The notes: generated by a model not told the origin, from the letters alone. A DNA stretch of 64,000 nucleotides from Halobacillus sp. Marseille-P3879 (GCF_900240285.1 NZ_OESS01000003.1:744001-808000), one strand, 5' to 3'. Positions 34,395 to 43,546 are shown, counted from the stretch's first letter. Program-made: numbers and translations.

Positions 34395-36020
34395 TTGAAT
34401 ACAAAACTTATTGATTGGGGCACGTTTATAGGTGCACTCATTCTCTTATTAGGTGTTACCATTCCACTGATTATCTTTCCTGAGGCTGGTAAGGAAATGG
34501 TAAATGAAGCCAATACATTTGTGAGTGGTAATTTTGGTGTTATGTATATGTTTATGGGACTACTTATTTTTGCATTTTTAATTTTTGTAGCTTTTAGTAA
34601 AAATGGTCAGGTTAAACTGGGTGATGAAGGGGAAGAACCTGAATTTAATACCTTTTCCTGGGCAGCCATGCTGTTTGCAGCCGGTATTGGGTCGAGTATT
34701 TTATATTGGGCGGTTATTGAATGGGCCTATTACTATGAAGGGCCTCCATTTGGTGTAGAGGGTGGTTCACAAGAAGCAATTCAATGGTCCACGGCTTATG
34801 GTATATTCCACTGGGGGCCGATAGCGTGGGCTATTTATACACTGCCTGCATTACCTATTGCTTACTTTTATTATGTGAGAAAAAAACCTGTACTTAAGGT
34901 AAGTGAGGCGGTCCGTCCTGTACTGGGCCGAAGAGTTGAAGGACCGATCGGTACAATTATTGATGTCCTGTTTATGTTTGGTTTAATGGGTGGGGCTGGA
35001 ACAACTTTAGCTCTTGGTACACCTATGATCGCAGAGGGGATTAGTGATCTTACAGGCCTGGAAGTTACCTTAGGGATGCAAGCGGTTATTATGTTAATTT
35101 GTACCACGATTTTTGCTATTAGTGCTTACTCTGGACTCCGCAGAGGTATTAAAGTATTAAGTGATATTAACCTCTGGCTTGCTATCTTCTTATTGGCTTT
35201 TATATTTATAGTGGGTCCTACTAAATTTATTAGTGAAACGACGTTTAATTCATTAGGAATTATCCTGGATAATTTCTTTAAAATGGCAACCTGGATGGAG
35301 CCTTTCGCTAATACAGGCGATTTCGGTGAAACGCTATTCCCGGAATCCTGGACAGTTTTCTATTGGGCATGGTGGCTGGTGTACGCTCCGTTTGTCGGGT
35401 TGTTCGTAGCGAGGATTTCCCGTGGCCGGACCATTCGACAAATGATACTTGGAACTATGATCTACGGTACACTAGGTTGTATTCTTTTCTTCGGAATAAT
35501 GGGGAACTTTGGGCTATACATGCAGATAACAGGCCAGTTTGATGTCATAGGGTTCCTTGATACCAATGGAGCGCCTGCAACTATAATTGAGATAATGAAT
35601 CAACTGCCGTTAGCGAAGTTTATCGTATTAATATTTACTGTGTTAGCGATTATTTTCCTGGCTACTACATTTGATTCTTCTTCCTATATTCTGGCAGCCG
35701 TTGTACAGAAGAAAGTAGAAGGAGAGCCGTTGCGCTGGAACCGTTTATTCTGGGCGTTTGCCCTATGTATTATGCCTTTGACCTTAATGTTCCTGGGAGG
35801 ACTTGAGACGCTGCAGACAGCAAGTATCGTAGGTGGGTTCCCGCTTGTTTTCATTATGCTGCTGCTAGCCTGGTCATTCATGAAAGCGTCGAATACTGAT
35901 ATTAGAGCTTCGGATAATTACGAAACTCCTACCATCCACATCGACCGTTGGAAGAAAAAAGGCAGGAAGAAGAAGCGTTCAGCATTAGAAGTATTAGAAG
36001 ATCGTAAAGACGAAGATTAA
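34395..36020 (+). CDS. BCCT family betaine/choline-type transporter (OpuD-like)
   Basis: 541 residues from a TTG start with GAAAGGGA upstream. Twelve membrane helices. The BCCT signature FYWAWWLVYAPFVGLFVARISRGRTIRQ lies near residue 322-349; the glycine-rich helix MGGAGTTLALGTP near 200 matches the GMGIG-type substrate and sodium region, here in the sodium-using style. The C-terminus is long and basic then acidic (KKKGRKKKRSALEVLEDRKDED), like the osmosensing tails of this family. It takes up compatible solutes such as glycine betaine. Substrate is inferred; no betaine synthesis gene adjoins. Its own terminator follows. Confidence 0.88.
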   Translation: MNTKLIDWGTFIGALILLLGVTIPLIIFPEAGKEMVNEANTFVSGNFGVMYMFMGLLIFAFLIFVAFSKNGQVKLGDEGEEPEFNTFSWAAMLFAAGIGSSILYWAVIEWAYYYEGPPFGVEGGSQEAIQWSTAYGIFHWGPIAWAIYTLPALPIAYFYYVRKKPVLKVSEAVRPVLGRRVEGPIGTIIDVLFMFGLMGGAGTTLALGTPMIAEGISDLTGLEVTLGMQAVIMLICTTIFAISAYSGLRRGIKVLSDINLWLAIFLLAFIFIVGPTKFISETTFNSLGIILDNFFKMATWMEPFANTGDFGETLFPESWTVFYWAWWLVYAPFVGLFVARISRGRTIRQMILGTMIYGTLGCILFFGIMGNFGLYMQITGQFDVIGFLDTNGAPATIIEIMNQLPLAKFIVLIFTVLAIIFLATTFDSSSYILAAVVQKKVEGEPLRWNRLFWAFALCIMPLTLMFLGGLETLQTASIVGGFPLVFIMLLLAWSFMKASNTDIRASDNYETPTIHIDRWKKKGRKKKRSALEVLEDRKDED

Positions 36021-36027
36021 TTCTTTT

Positions 36028-36062
36028 AAAAAAGCAGTCCTTAGCAAAAGGACTGCTTTTTG
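36028..36062. terminator. Bidirectional terminator
   Basis: AAAAGCAGTCCTT/AAGGACTGCTTTT stem with A and T runs on both sides, between the BCCT gene and the convergent DUF5694 gene. Confidence 0.88.
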
Positions 36063-36066
36063 TTGT

Positions 36067-36765
36067 TTAAGGAGCATACTGTAGGTAAGAGGATAAGGTG
36101 AAATCCTGACTATCATATAAAAACTGCTTGATTAAGTGCAGATGATCTGAGCCAATGATAAGTAGAATTTTATCGTTGGCTTCAGCCAGACGTGACAAAT
36201 TGGCGGTAATGGCTAAGTCACGTTCATGCCACTGTTTTAACCATTTAACTCCAACCTGGTGCTGCCTGTCACCAACACGCGTTAATTTCATATAAACCCG
36301 TTGTAATTGAGAAATATAATGAGGGTCGTTTATTGATTGAAGCGTTGCTGACAATGAAGAGGTGTCTTCTATCTGTTTTAAGTCCTGCTGGATTTTAAGA
36401 ATTTCTTTAAACAGGGAAGGCTGATGTTCCTTCGCCCATTCAAATACCTGATTTAAAGAAGGACTGGACATATCAACGATTTCATCAACAGGGTAGACAG
36501 CTGGATGGTCAAAGTGGTGAGCTAATGGAAAAGCAAATTGTTCAACCTCGTCATAACTTGGGATAAGATCACCTTTTTTATACTGTTGGAACTTGCGAGC
36601 TAGTTCCTCTTCAATAAGGAAAGATTTCTCTACCGCGATTTTTGTAGGTTTAAACTCTTTAAGTGCCTCTACTACCTGCTGTATTTGATCCTTCTGATGA
36701 TTGACGATATCCGGATCCATTGATAAATGCAGAGTGCCCATAAGAAGGATCTCTGGTTTATTCAT
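36067..36765 (-). CDS. DUF5694-like protein (TraB/GumN-type fold)
   Basis: 232 residues. The start ILLMGTLHLSM, the KPTKIAVEKSF segment near residue 40 and the end GSDHLHLIKQFL match DUF5694, a group related to TraB/PrgY proteins where the HxxH-like His and Glu residues form a putative metal site. No signal peptide or membrane helix. Function unknown. It lies 18 bases downstream of the luciferase-like gene on the same strand, so the two probably form an operon. Confidence 0.7.
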   Translation of the reverse strand: MNKPEILLMGTLHLSMDPDIVNHQKDQIQQVVEALKEFKPTKIAVEKSFLIEEELARKFQQYKKGDLIPSYDEVEQFAFPLAHHFDHPAVYPVDEIVDMSSPSLNQVFEWAKEHQPSLFKEILKIQQDLKQIEDTSSLSATLQSINDPHYISQLQRVYMKLTRVGDRQHQVGVKWLKQWHERDLAITANLSRLAEANDKILLIIGSDHLHLIKQFLYDSQDFTLSSYLQYAP

Positions 36766-36783
36766 TGTTTCATACCACCTTTG

Positions 36784-37725
36784 TTATTGAAAATGAGGAA
36801 TGACTTCTTTCCCAAATTCGTCTATTACTTCTTCCGTATCCCTGGAGCTTGCTGATAAATTGAACATGACGTGGTTCACACCGGCTAAACGATACTGCTC
36901 TAATATTTTAATCAGCCCGAGCCTGCCTGTCCGGTAGCCGGCAGGTATTTTTTGAATAGGCGCGTGTCTGTCTTCCTCAAGGTTAATAGGAAGTGGCATA
37001 AGAAAAGGTCGAAAAGCTTTTCCATGGTAATGCTGGACTTTTTTACGATAATGAGTAATAAGTTTCTGTTGTTGAGCCGGCTTTTGAGGATAAAACATCC
37101 ATCCGTCCCCATGTTCAGCCACCCAGTCAAGCGTCTGTTGACAATACCCTGTCATAAGCATAGGAATTCTTTGATTCGGTTTTGGTACGAGGTTTACTTG
37201 TTTCATAGTTCCGTACCTCGAACTGTATTCTGGAAACTCATGATAGAGCGCGGTATTTAAGTCCTGAAATGCATCACGAAACCATTCACTGCGTTCCATA
37301 ATCGGGATATCCAGTCCTTCAAAGTCCTTGCGCCGGTCTCCTGAGGATATTCCAAGCAAAAATCTGTCCGGGAAGAGACGATCGATACTTGCTGTTTCTT
37401 TTGCTGTTCTTAGTGGATGCCTCAAAGGTAAAACTGTAGCCGCCGTCCCGATATTGATCGTTGATGTATGGCTTGCTAAATAAACAGCATAAATGAAGCT
37501 GTCAAAGATCTGGCCGGTAGCCGGGTCTTCAAATGTTGGATCCTCCAGCAAAACATCCTGCAGCCAAAGGGCTTGAAATCCAAGTTTTTCCGCCAACCGT
37601 GCCCGTTTAATTTGCTGTTCCATAGATGGTACTTGCTTGTGATAATTTTCTATAGGTATAGTCAGTCCGAAACTGATTTTGTTTTCCTGGAAAGCTGTTG
37701 TATATCCTTTGTGGTATTTTATCAT
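36784..37725 (-). CDS. Luciferase-like (LLM class) flavin oxidoreductase
   Basis: 313 residues with the bacterial-luciferase barrel pattern: ISFGLTIPIENY at the start, LGFQALWLQDVLLEDP near 50, INIGTAATVLPLRHPLRTAKE near 100 and DRFLLGISSGDRRKDFEGL near 125. This matches the TIGR03571 branch. Enzymes of the class use reduced FMN or F420 to oxidise small substrates; Firmicutes normally use FMN. Substrate unknown. Start ATG follows a GAGGTGATC site. It is first of a two-gene unit with the DUF5694 gene. Confidence 0.82.
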   Translation of the reverse strand: MIKYHKGYTTAFQENKISFGLTIPIENYHKQVPSMEQQIKRARLAEKLGFQALWLQDVLLEDPTFEDPATGQIFDSFIYAVYLASHTSTINIGTAATVLPLRHPLRTAKETASIDRLFPDRFLLGISSGDRRKDFEGLDIPIMERSEWFRDAFQDLNTALYHEFPEYSSRYGTMKQVNLVPKPNQRIPMLMTGYCQQTLDWVAEHGDGWMFYPQKPAQQQKLITHYRKKVQHYHGKAFRPFLMPLPINLEEDRHAPIQKIPAGYRTGRLGLIKILEQYRLAGVNHVMFNLSASSRDTEEVIDEFGKEVIPHFQ

Positions 37726-37797
37726 TTGATCACCTCATTTCGTTCAGTATAGAGGACTGAATTGTAAAACAAAAGTTATTGAATTGTTACATGAAAA

Positions 37798-37829
37798 AAC
37801 CCATTTCCTGCTTAAAAGGAAATGGGTTT
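37798..37829 (-). terminator. Terminator of the 33-residue protein gene
   Basis: AAACCCATTTCCT/AGGAAATGGGTTT stem; on the minus strand six T follow. It ends the small gene at 37851. Confidence 0.85.
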
Positions 37830-37850
37830 AAATATGGTGAGTATTTTTTA

Positions 37851-37952
37851 TTAGACAATATAGATTAGTACGTATAGCAGGCCAGTGAGAAATGCGGAAC
37901 CACCTAAACCATAGATAAAATCTGTAGAATCATATTCAGCTCTGTTTTTCAT
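37851..37952 (-). CDS. 33-residue single-pass membrane protein, unknown
   Basis: Read on the minus strand: MKNRAEYDSTDFIYGLGG, then a hydrophobic helix ending LIYIV. GAAAGGGGC lies about ten bases upstream of the ATG, and a strong terminator begins 22 bases after the stop. The gene plus terminator arrangement argues for a real small gene. No family is recognised. Conservation in relatives would decide. Confidence 0.55.
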   Translation of the reverse strand: MKNRAEYDSTDFIYGLGGSAFLTGLLYVLIYIV

Positions 37953-38124
37953 TTAAAAAAGCCCCTTTCTATGGAAGATTTCCTACTAAGCTAGTGACGG
38001 TTGTACTAAAAAAATTCCCCGGTGAAAATGTTCTTAAACTGAAAGACTCATTTTTTTCTTAACTACTTAATAGTCGACAAATTGTTACAAAAATTTCATT
38101 TATGTAACTTTAATGTTTCAATTA

Positions 38125-38145
38125 TGTTACAAACTTAGTGTAACA
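38125..38145. promoter_or_regulatory. Operator-like inverted repeat TGTTACA-N7-TGTAACA
   Basis: Perfect seven-base arms with a seven-base gap. A looser pair of the same arms (TGTTACA, 13 bases, TGTAAC) lies at 38083-38108. The binding protein is unknown. Confidence 0.5.
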
Positions 38146-38186
38146 CAACTGTGAAAACAAAAAAAGTGTTTTTTTGAGGCTTTTTT

Positions 38187-38227
38187 GGTACCGGGTACAC
38201 AACAATGACTTTTGTGTACCCGGTACC
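38187..38227. repeat. Perfect 16-base inverted repeat
   Basis: GGTACCGGGTACACAA and its exact complement, nine bases apart. Each arm also contains GGTACC. There is no T run after it, so it does not look like an ordinary terminator. Confidence 0.85.
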
Positions 38228-38346
38228 CAGAGAAAAAAGAAAAAAAGTAGTCTAGATACTCATGATCAAAAAGGCATGTGAGATATCGATCTTATGGAAA
38301 ATTCTGATACAATCGAGGTAGTACATAATGAAAAGAGGAATTAAAA

Positions 38347-40140
38347 ATGAATACATACGACCCGACGTGGGACCTTGAAGTTATATTTTCAGGCGGAAGT
38401 CAGTCAGAAGAGCTTCGAAACTATATAGGTGTAATAGAGGATAAGCTTGTTGATTTACAAAGCTTAGTGGAAAGATTTATGCCTCCTAAAATTCCTGAAC
38501 AATCCTCTGATTTAACATCATTGGTAAATCGGATGGAGGATGTTTCAATGAGAATTAGGCAGTTCAGTGCTTTTGTCAGTTGTTTAACGGCTCAGGATAC
38601 TAATGATAAGCATGCTTCACGCTTGACTGCAGTGCGGAGTGAGATAGGAGCAAAGTTTAAGAATATTCAAACTCAATTTGACCAAAAGCTCGTCCAAATC
38701 GAGGAAAGCACCTGGAAATCGCTTCTCCTGGACCTTACCTTATCTGAAATCGCATTTGTATTAGAGGAACGAAGAGAGAAAGCTAAAGACAAACTGGACA
38801 TTGAGCAAGAGTCAATTATTAATAATCTCGCAGTCGATGGATATCATGGATGGGGTCAAATGTATGATACGATCGTCGGCAAAATGAAAATTGAGCATAA
38901 AGGAGAAGAGTTATCGATTGGGCAGGCTTCTAACAAGCTGAATGCTGCAAGCCGTGCGGAGAGAAAAGAAATGTTTGATAAATGGCAGGAGGCCTGGGAG
39001 GCACAATCGGATTTATTCAGTGAAACTTTAAATCACCTGGCTGGTTTCAGGCTGCAGACGTATAAGCACCGTGGGTGGGATAACCCATTAAAAGAACCCC
39101 TGGAATACAATCGAATGAGTGAAAAGACGTTAAACACCATGTGGGGTGTGATTACAAAATATAAACCTTACTATAAAAAATTTCTCAAGGAAAAGGCTCA
39201 CTGGCTTGGAGTGGAGAAGCTTAGCATTTATGATGTACATGCACCTATAGGTCAGTCCGAGCAGACGATGGACTACAGCGAGGGAGCTCGTTTTATCATT
39301 GATCAATTTAAGGAATTCAGTCCTCTTATGGCTCAATTTACAGAGCAGGCCTTTGAGAAACGGTGGATCGAAGCTGAAGATCGTCCGGGCAAACGTCCTG
39401 GGGGCTTTTGTACAAGCTTTCCTCATAGTAAAGAAACTCGTATATTTATGACGTATTCAGGTACACTTTCGAACGTGGCTACGTTGGCCCATGAGCTGGG
39501 CCATGCCTATCACCAGCATGTAATGAATGACCTGCCGATACTCAATCAGGGTTATGCGATGAACGTAGCAGAAACGGCTTCCACATTTGCTGAAATGATC
39601 GTAGCTGACGCAGCTGTGAAAAAAGCTCAAGATCCTCAGGAAAAATTAACCCTCCTTGAGGATAAAGTTCAGCGCAGTGTAGCCTTCTTCATGAATATCC
39701 ATGCACGCTATCTATTTGAACTGCGTTTTTATAATGAAAGAAAATCGGGTACAGTATCTAAAGAGCGCCTTAATGAGCTGATGGTGGAAGCACAGGAAGA
39801 GGCTTATCAAGATATACTTGAAGAATATGATCCGACGTTCTGGTCGTCAAAATTACACTTTCATATTACGGGTGTTCCTTTTTACAATTTTCCGTATACG
39901 TTTGGATATCTTTTCAGTCTTGGTATTTATGCCGAGGCATTGAAAGAGGGGGAGGGATTCGAAGAAAAGTACATTGCTCTGCTGCAGGATACGGGAAGTA
40001 TGAAGGTAGAAGACTTGGCAATGAAGCACCTTAAGGTAAACCTTGAAGAAGAAAAGTTTTGGGATCAGGCTTTGCAGCAGTGCTTAGCAGATGTAGATGA
40101 ATTTATCGAACTTAGCAAACATTTAAGAGCCGGGGAGTGA
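38347..40140 (+). CDS. pepF: M3 family oligoendopeptidase F
   Basis: 597 residues, normal for the PepF family. The zinc site is HELGH in ATLAHELGHAYHQH near residue 384, with the third ligand Glu in the ETASTFAEM segment about 25 residues on. The N-terminal part has the family start YDPTWDLEVIFSGG. The enzyme cuts oligopeptides in the cytoplasm. It overlaps the ribosome site of the following pterin dehydratase gene (six bases between stop and ATG), so the two are cotranscribed. It resembles the YjbG-like M3B group. Confidence 0.88.
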   Translation: MNTYDPTWDLEVIFSGGSQSEELRNYIGVIEDKLVDLQSLVERFMPPKIPEQSSDLTSLVNRMEDVSMRIRQFSAFVSCLTAQDTNDKHASRLTAVRSEIGAKFKNIQTQFDQKLVQIEESTWKSLLLDLTLSEIAFVLEERREKAKDKLDIEQESIINNLAVDGYHGWGQMYDTIVGKMKIEHKGEELSIGQASNKLNAASRAERKEMFDKWQEAWEAQSDLFSETLNHLAGFRLQTYKHRGWDNPLKEPLEYNRMSEKTLNTMWGVITKYKPYYKKFLKEKAHWLGVEKLSIYDVHAPIGQSEQTMDYSEGARFIIDQFKEFSPLMAQFTEQAFEKRWIEAEDRPGKRPGGFCTSFPHSKETRIFMTYSGTLSNVATLAHELGHAYHQHVMNDLPILNQGYAMNVAETASTFAEMIVADAAVKKAQDPQEKLTLLEDKVQRSVAFFMNIHARYLFELRFYNERKSGTVSKERLNELMVEAQEEAYQDILEEYDPTFWSSKLHFHITGVPFYNFPYTFGYLFSLGIYAEALKEGEGFEEKYIALLQDTGSMKVEDLAMKHLKVNLEEEKFWDQALQQCLADVDEFIELSKHLRAGE

Positions 40141-40145
40141 TTCAA

Positions 40146-40442
40146 ATGGCGGAAAGAATTCCAGAAGAGAAGAAACGAGAACGAGTGGATTCACTGGATA
40201 ATTGGAAGCTCGAGGACGACAAATTTATAGTAAAACGGTATCGTTTTAAAGACTTTTTAAAAGGAGTAGAATTTGTAAACAAAGTAGCTGAATACTCAGA
40301 AGAAATTCAGCATCATCCTTTTATCAGCATCGATTATAAAATGGTGACAATGAAACTGACCTCTTGGAGTGCCAAAGGGTTGACCGAGCTCGATATTAAA
40401 TGTGCAGGAAAATACGATGAATTTTACAATCAAATGGATTAA
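40146..40442 (+). CDS. 4a-hydroxytetrahydrobiopterin dehydratase (PCD/PhhB)
   Basis: 98 residues from ATG 40146 with GGGGAG eight bases upstream, at the end of pepF. The family motif is EEIQHHPFISIDYKMVTMKL, with the two catalytic His and the HxP; a normal Trp region and SAKGLTELD follow. The enzyme dehydrates the carbinolamine formed by pterin-dependent hydroxylases; in bacteria without such hydroxylases it may serve molybdopterin metabolism. No hydroxylase gene is in the window. A strong terminator follows. Confidence 0.85.
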   Translation: MAERIPEEKKRERVDSLDNWKLEDDKFIVKRYRFKDFLKGVEFVNKVAEYSEEIQHHPFISIDYKMVTMKLTSWSAKGLTELDIKCAGKYDEFYNQMD

Positions 40443-40477
40443 AAAAGTGAGCCGCTCCAGTCAGCGGCTCACTTTTT
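40441..40477. terminator. Bidirectional terminator
   Basis: AAAAAGTGAGCCGCT/AGCGGCTCACTTTTT stem between the pterin dehydratase and the convergent RluA-family gene; T runs on both strands. Confidence 0.92.
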
Positions 40478-41408
40478 ACGATCCCGAAAGAGACTGAACA
40501 TGTTCATTGAAAAATAAGGGTGAGTCTTCAGGCGGCGGTGCTAAACATTCGATTTGTTCTTCCGTGAAAGGATGGACAAAGGTAAGTTTAGCCGCATGCA
40601 GGGCCTGCTTATAGGATACATCCTCTTTCCCGCCATATAAAACATCTCCTAATAAAGGGTGGCCTATGTAGGCAAGATGAACACGGATTTGGTGTGTTCT
40701 GCCTGTGTTAAGCTGAAGTTTAAGGAGCGAGGCTTTCCGTTTAGGGTCATATTGTATTACTTCAAAAAGGGTTTCAGCGGCTTGTCCATTCGTGGATACT
40801 CTTCTCCGGACAGGATGATGCCGGTCTTTTCCAATCGGTTTGTTTATCGTACCTTTTGTACGTTTAATCGAGCCGTGTGCCCAGGCGAGATAAGTTCGCT
40901 TAATATCTCTGTCCTTTAGCTGCTGTCCCAGTACAGCGATAGCAAGTTCGTGCTTGGCAAAAAGAACTGCCCCCGATGTGTCTCTGTCCAGCCGGTGAAC
41001 GTATTTAGGGGAGGCTTCAATCCCATTCATTTGAAAATAAAAAGCGACCGCATTTACAAGTGAATTCGTCTCCCCTGGCTGATTGGGGTGGGTATCAACG
41101 CCGACGGGTTTGTTTACCACTAAAAGATGGTCATCTTCATAAATTACATCTATATCCATATAAGCAGGTGTTACTTCGAGTTCCTGTGGAGCGAAAACTC
41201 GAATTCTCAGCACGTCTCCCGCTTTGACAAAAGTTTGCTTCCAATGCTTTGATTCCTTATTGAGTGTTACGCTGCGCTCTGTGCGGTATTTGTGAAGAAG
41301 CTTTCGCGGTACGAGAAGCTCCTTTTTCATGATCCGTTCGATTGAGTAGGCATCCCATTTTTCAGGAATAATAAGTTCAAGCCATTCTCCCGTTCGTTTA
41401 GTCTTCAT
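40476..41408 (-). CDS. RluA-family pseudouridine synthase
   Basis: 310 residues from ATG 41408 (GAAAGGAAG six bases upstream; the earlier TTG frame is rejected). An N-terminal S4-like region (LVPRKLLHKYRTERSVTLN, then AGDVLRIRV) precedes the catalytic domain with VNKPVGVDTHPN and HRLDRDTSGAVLFAK, where the Asp in RLDRDT is the nucleophile; GRTHQIRVHLAYIGHPLLGD closes the core. It converts uridine to pseudouridine in rRNA or tRNA. The exact target is unknown; B. subtilis has several such paralogues (YhcT, YjbO, YlyB). Confidence 0.87.
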   Translation of the reverse strand: MKTKRTGEWLELIIPEKWDAYSIERIMKKELLVPRKLLHKYRTERSVTLNKESKHWKQTFVKAGDVLRIRVFAPQELEVTPAYMDIDVIYEDDHLLVVNKPVGVDTHPNQPGETNSLVNAVAFYFQMNGIEASPKYVHRLDRDTSGAVLFAKHELAIAVLGQQLKDRDIKRTYLAWAHGSIKRTKGTINKPIGKDRHHPVRRRVSTNGQAAETLFEVIQYDPKRKASLLKLQLNTGRTHQIRVHLAYIGHPLLGDVLYGGKEDVSYKQALHAAKLTFVHPFTEEQIECLAPPPEDSPLFFNEHVQSLSGS

Positions 41409-41610
41409 GCAGGCTTCCTTTCTTCGTTCAGGCAATTAGCAGGTTGCTCCTGCTGTATTCAGGGCCCTTCGTGTGTTGGTGCAATTATCCATATTGTACA
41501 AGGTTCGTCCAAGGAACAAAAGGAATTGTCTTATCTAATGGTATGTTTTACTGATTGTGTGTAAAAAATGACAAATAAGTGTACATTACCTATTGTTATC
41601 TTTTTAATTA

Positions 41611-41619
41611 TGTTATACT
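41611..41619 (+). promoter_or_regulatory. Extended -10 promoter of typA
   Basis: TG-T-TATACT lies 43 bases before the typA start; a TTGTTA stretch about 15 bases upstream may act as -35. Confidence 0.5.
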
Positions 41620-41662
41620 AGATAAGTTGAATAATTAGCATTGTGAAAGAGGTGTGTGCTTC

Positions 41663-43504
41663 ATGCAACACAGAAACGATATTCGTAACATCGCGATCAT
41701 CGCACACGTTGACCATGGAAAAACAACGTTAGTGGATCAGATGCTTCACTATTCCGGTACTTTCCGTGAAAACGAACATGTCGATGAGCGAGCAATGGAC
41801 TCTAATGATTTAGAAAAAGAACGTGGAATTACTATTTTAGCAAAAAATACCGCCATCAATTATAACGATGCGCGTATTAATATTCTAGACACACCGGGTC
41901 ACGCCGACTTTGGTGGAGAAGTAGAGCGTATTTTAAAAATGGTGGACGGCGTACTTCTCGTTGTAGATGCGTATGAAGGCTGTATGCCGCAAACGCGTTT
42001 TGTTTTGAAAAAAGCCCTTGAACAGAAGCTTACACCAGTCGTTGTGTTAAATAAGATTGATCGTCCAAATGCTCGTCCGGAAGAAGTAGTGGACGAAGTG
42101 CTGGATCTATTTATTGAGCTTGGAGCCGATGATGAGCAGCTTGATTTCCCAGTTGTATATGCTTCAGCATTAAATGGAACCTCAGGTGACGAGCCAGAAG
42201 AACAAACTGAAACAATGGACCCAATCTTTAAGCTGATCATGAACAATATTCCTGCGCCTGTAGATACGAAGGAGGAGCCTTTGCAGTTTCAGGTAACATT
42301 ACTGGACTACAATGATTACCTCGGACGTATTGGAGTTGGACGGGTGTTCCGCGGCAGCATTAAAGTCGGCCAGCAGGTATCACTAATGAAAAAAGACGGA
42401 AGTGTGAAGAATTTCCGTATTTCCAAGCTGTTCGGTTTTATTGGCTTGAAGCGGATTGAAATTGAAGAAGCACAAGCAGGAGATATCATTGCGATTGCTG
42501 GATTAGAAGACATTAACGTTGGGGAAACAGTCTGTCCGACAGACCATCAGGAAGCGATGGAAATTCCTCGAATTGATGAACCTACACTTCAGATGACGTT
42601 CTTAGTTAACAACAGTCCTTTTGCCGGACGGGAAGGTAAATATGTAACAGCTCGTCAAATTGAAGAGCGCTTGCTGACTCAACTGGAAACAGACGTAAGC
42701 CTGCGGGTAGAACCTACTGATTCACCAGACGCATTTATAGTTTCTGGGCGTGGGGAACTTCACTTGTCAATTCTTGTGGAGAACATGCGCCGCGAAGGCT
42801 TCGAATTGCAGCTATCCAAGCCGAAAGTTATCCTGAAAGAAATAGACGGAGAAACATGTGAGCCGGTAGAATACGTGCAGATTGATACACCTGATGAATA
42901 TCAAGGGGCCGTAATGGAATCCATCGGACTTCGTAAAGGTGAAATGCAAGACATGGTGAATGATGGAAATGGCCAAGTCCGTCTCGAGTTTCTTGTGCCT
43001 TCCCGTGGTTTAATCGGCTATTCAACTGAATTTATGACTCAGACACGCGGCTACGGAATTTTAAACCATACTTTCCATGGCTATGCACCAGTAACTAAAG
43101 GTCAAGTGGGAGGACGCCGTCAAGGAGTTCTTGTTTCTCTTGATAAAGGAAAAGCTTCCACTTACGGAATTATGAACCTTGAAGATCGTGGAATTATCTT
43201 TGTAGAACCAGGAACAGAGGTTTACGAAGGAATGATCGTAGGGGAACACAATCGTGATAACGATCTAACAGTAAACATTACGAAAGAAAAACACTTAACA
43301 AACGTACGTTCAGCTACTAAAGATAATACGACTACTATTAAGAAAACACGTCAGCTCACACTCGAGGAAGCGATCGAGTATTTAGATGACGATGAGTATT
43401 GCGAAGTTACACCTGAAACTGTTCGTCTTCGTAAGAAATTCCTAAATAAAAATGAACGTGAAAAAGCGGCCAAGAAGAAAAAACTTCAAAATGCCGACGT
43501 TTAA
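41663..43504 (+). CDS. typA: Ribosome-binding GTPase TypA/BipA
   Basis: 613 residues from ATG 41663 (AAAGAGGTG nine bases upstream). G domain motifs: AHVDHGKTTL, RGITI, DTPGHADFG and NKIDR near residue 129. Translation-factor domains follow, then the TypA-specific C-terminal domain with SRGLIGYSTEFMTQTRG and GQVGGRRQGVLVS. It is an EF-G-like GTPase that helps ribosome assembly and stress adaptation such as cold or salt. The gene has an extended -10 promoter and a terminator and stands alone. Confidence 0.95.
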   Translation: MQHRNDIRNIAIIAHVDHGKTTLVDQMLHYSGTFRENEHVDERAMDSNDLEKERGITILAKNTAINYNDARINILDTPGHADFGGEVERILKMVDGVLLVVDAYEGCMPQTRFVLKKALEQKLTPVVVLNKIDRPNARPEEVVDEVLDLFIELGADDEQLDFPVVYASALNGTSGDEPEEQTETMDPIFKLIMNNIPAPVDTKEEPLQFQVTLLDYNDYLGRIGVGRVFRGSIKVGQQVSLMKKDGSVKNFRISKLFGFIGLKRIEIEEAQAGDIIAIAGLEDINVGETVCPTDHQEAMEIPRIDEPTLQMTFLVNNSPFAGREGKYVTARQIEERLLTQLETDVSLRVEPTDSPDAFIVSGRGELHLSILVENMRREGFELQLSKPKVILKEIDGETCEPVEYVQIDTPDEYQGAVMESIGLRKGEMQDMVNDGNGQVRLEFLVPSRGLIGYSTEFMTQTRGYGILNHTFHGYAPVTKGQVGGRRQGVLVSLDKGKASTYGIMNLEDRGIIFVEPGTEVYEGMIVGEHNRDNDLTVNITKEKHLTNVRSATKDNTTTIKKTRQLTLEEAIEYLDDDEYCEVTPETVRLRKKFLNKNEREKAAKKKKLQNADV

Positions 43505-43505
43505 T

Positions 43506-43546
43506 AAAGAAGCAGACTGCTAGCTACAGGCGGTCTGCTTCTTTTA
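43506..43546 (+). terminator. Terminator of typA
   Basis: AAAGAAGCAGAC/GTCTGCTTCTTT stem with a short inner loop, then TTTA. Confidence 0.85.

Larger units (their letters stand above)
37953..38346. other. Regulatory-looking gap upstream of pepF
   Basis: No ORF. It holds four TGTTACA/TGTAACA elements in two inverted pairs (38083-38108 and 38125-38145) and a large perfect inverted repeat at 38187-38227. An A/T-rich stretch separates them from pepF. The promoter of pepF was not fixed. Confidence 0.6.

Noticed and set aside
40476-41435. Longer start of the RluA-family gene at 41435
   Set aside because: It is a TTG without a ribosome site, while ATG 41408 has a good one at the right distance.
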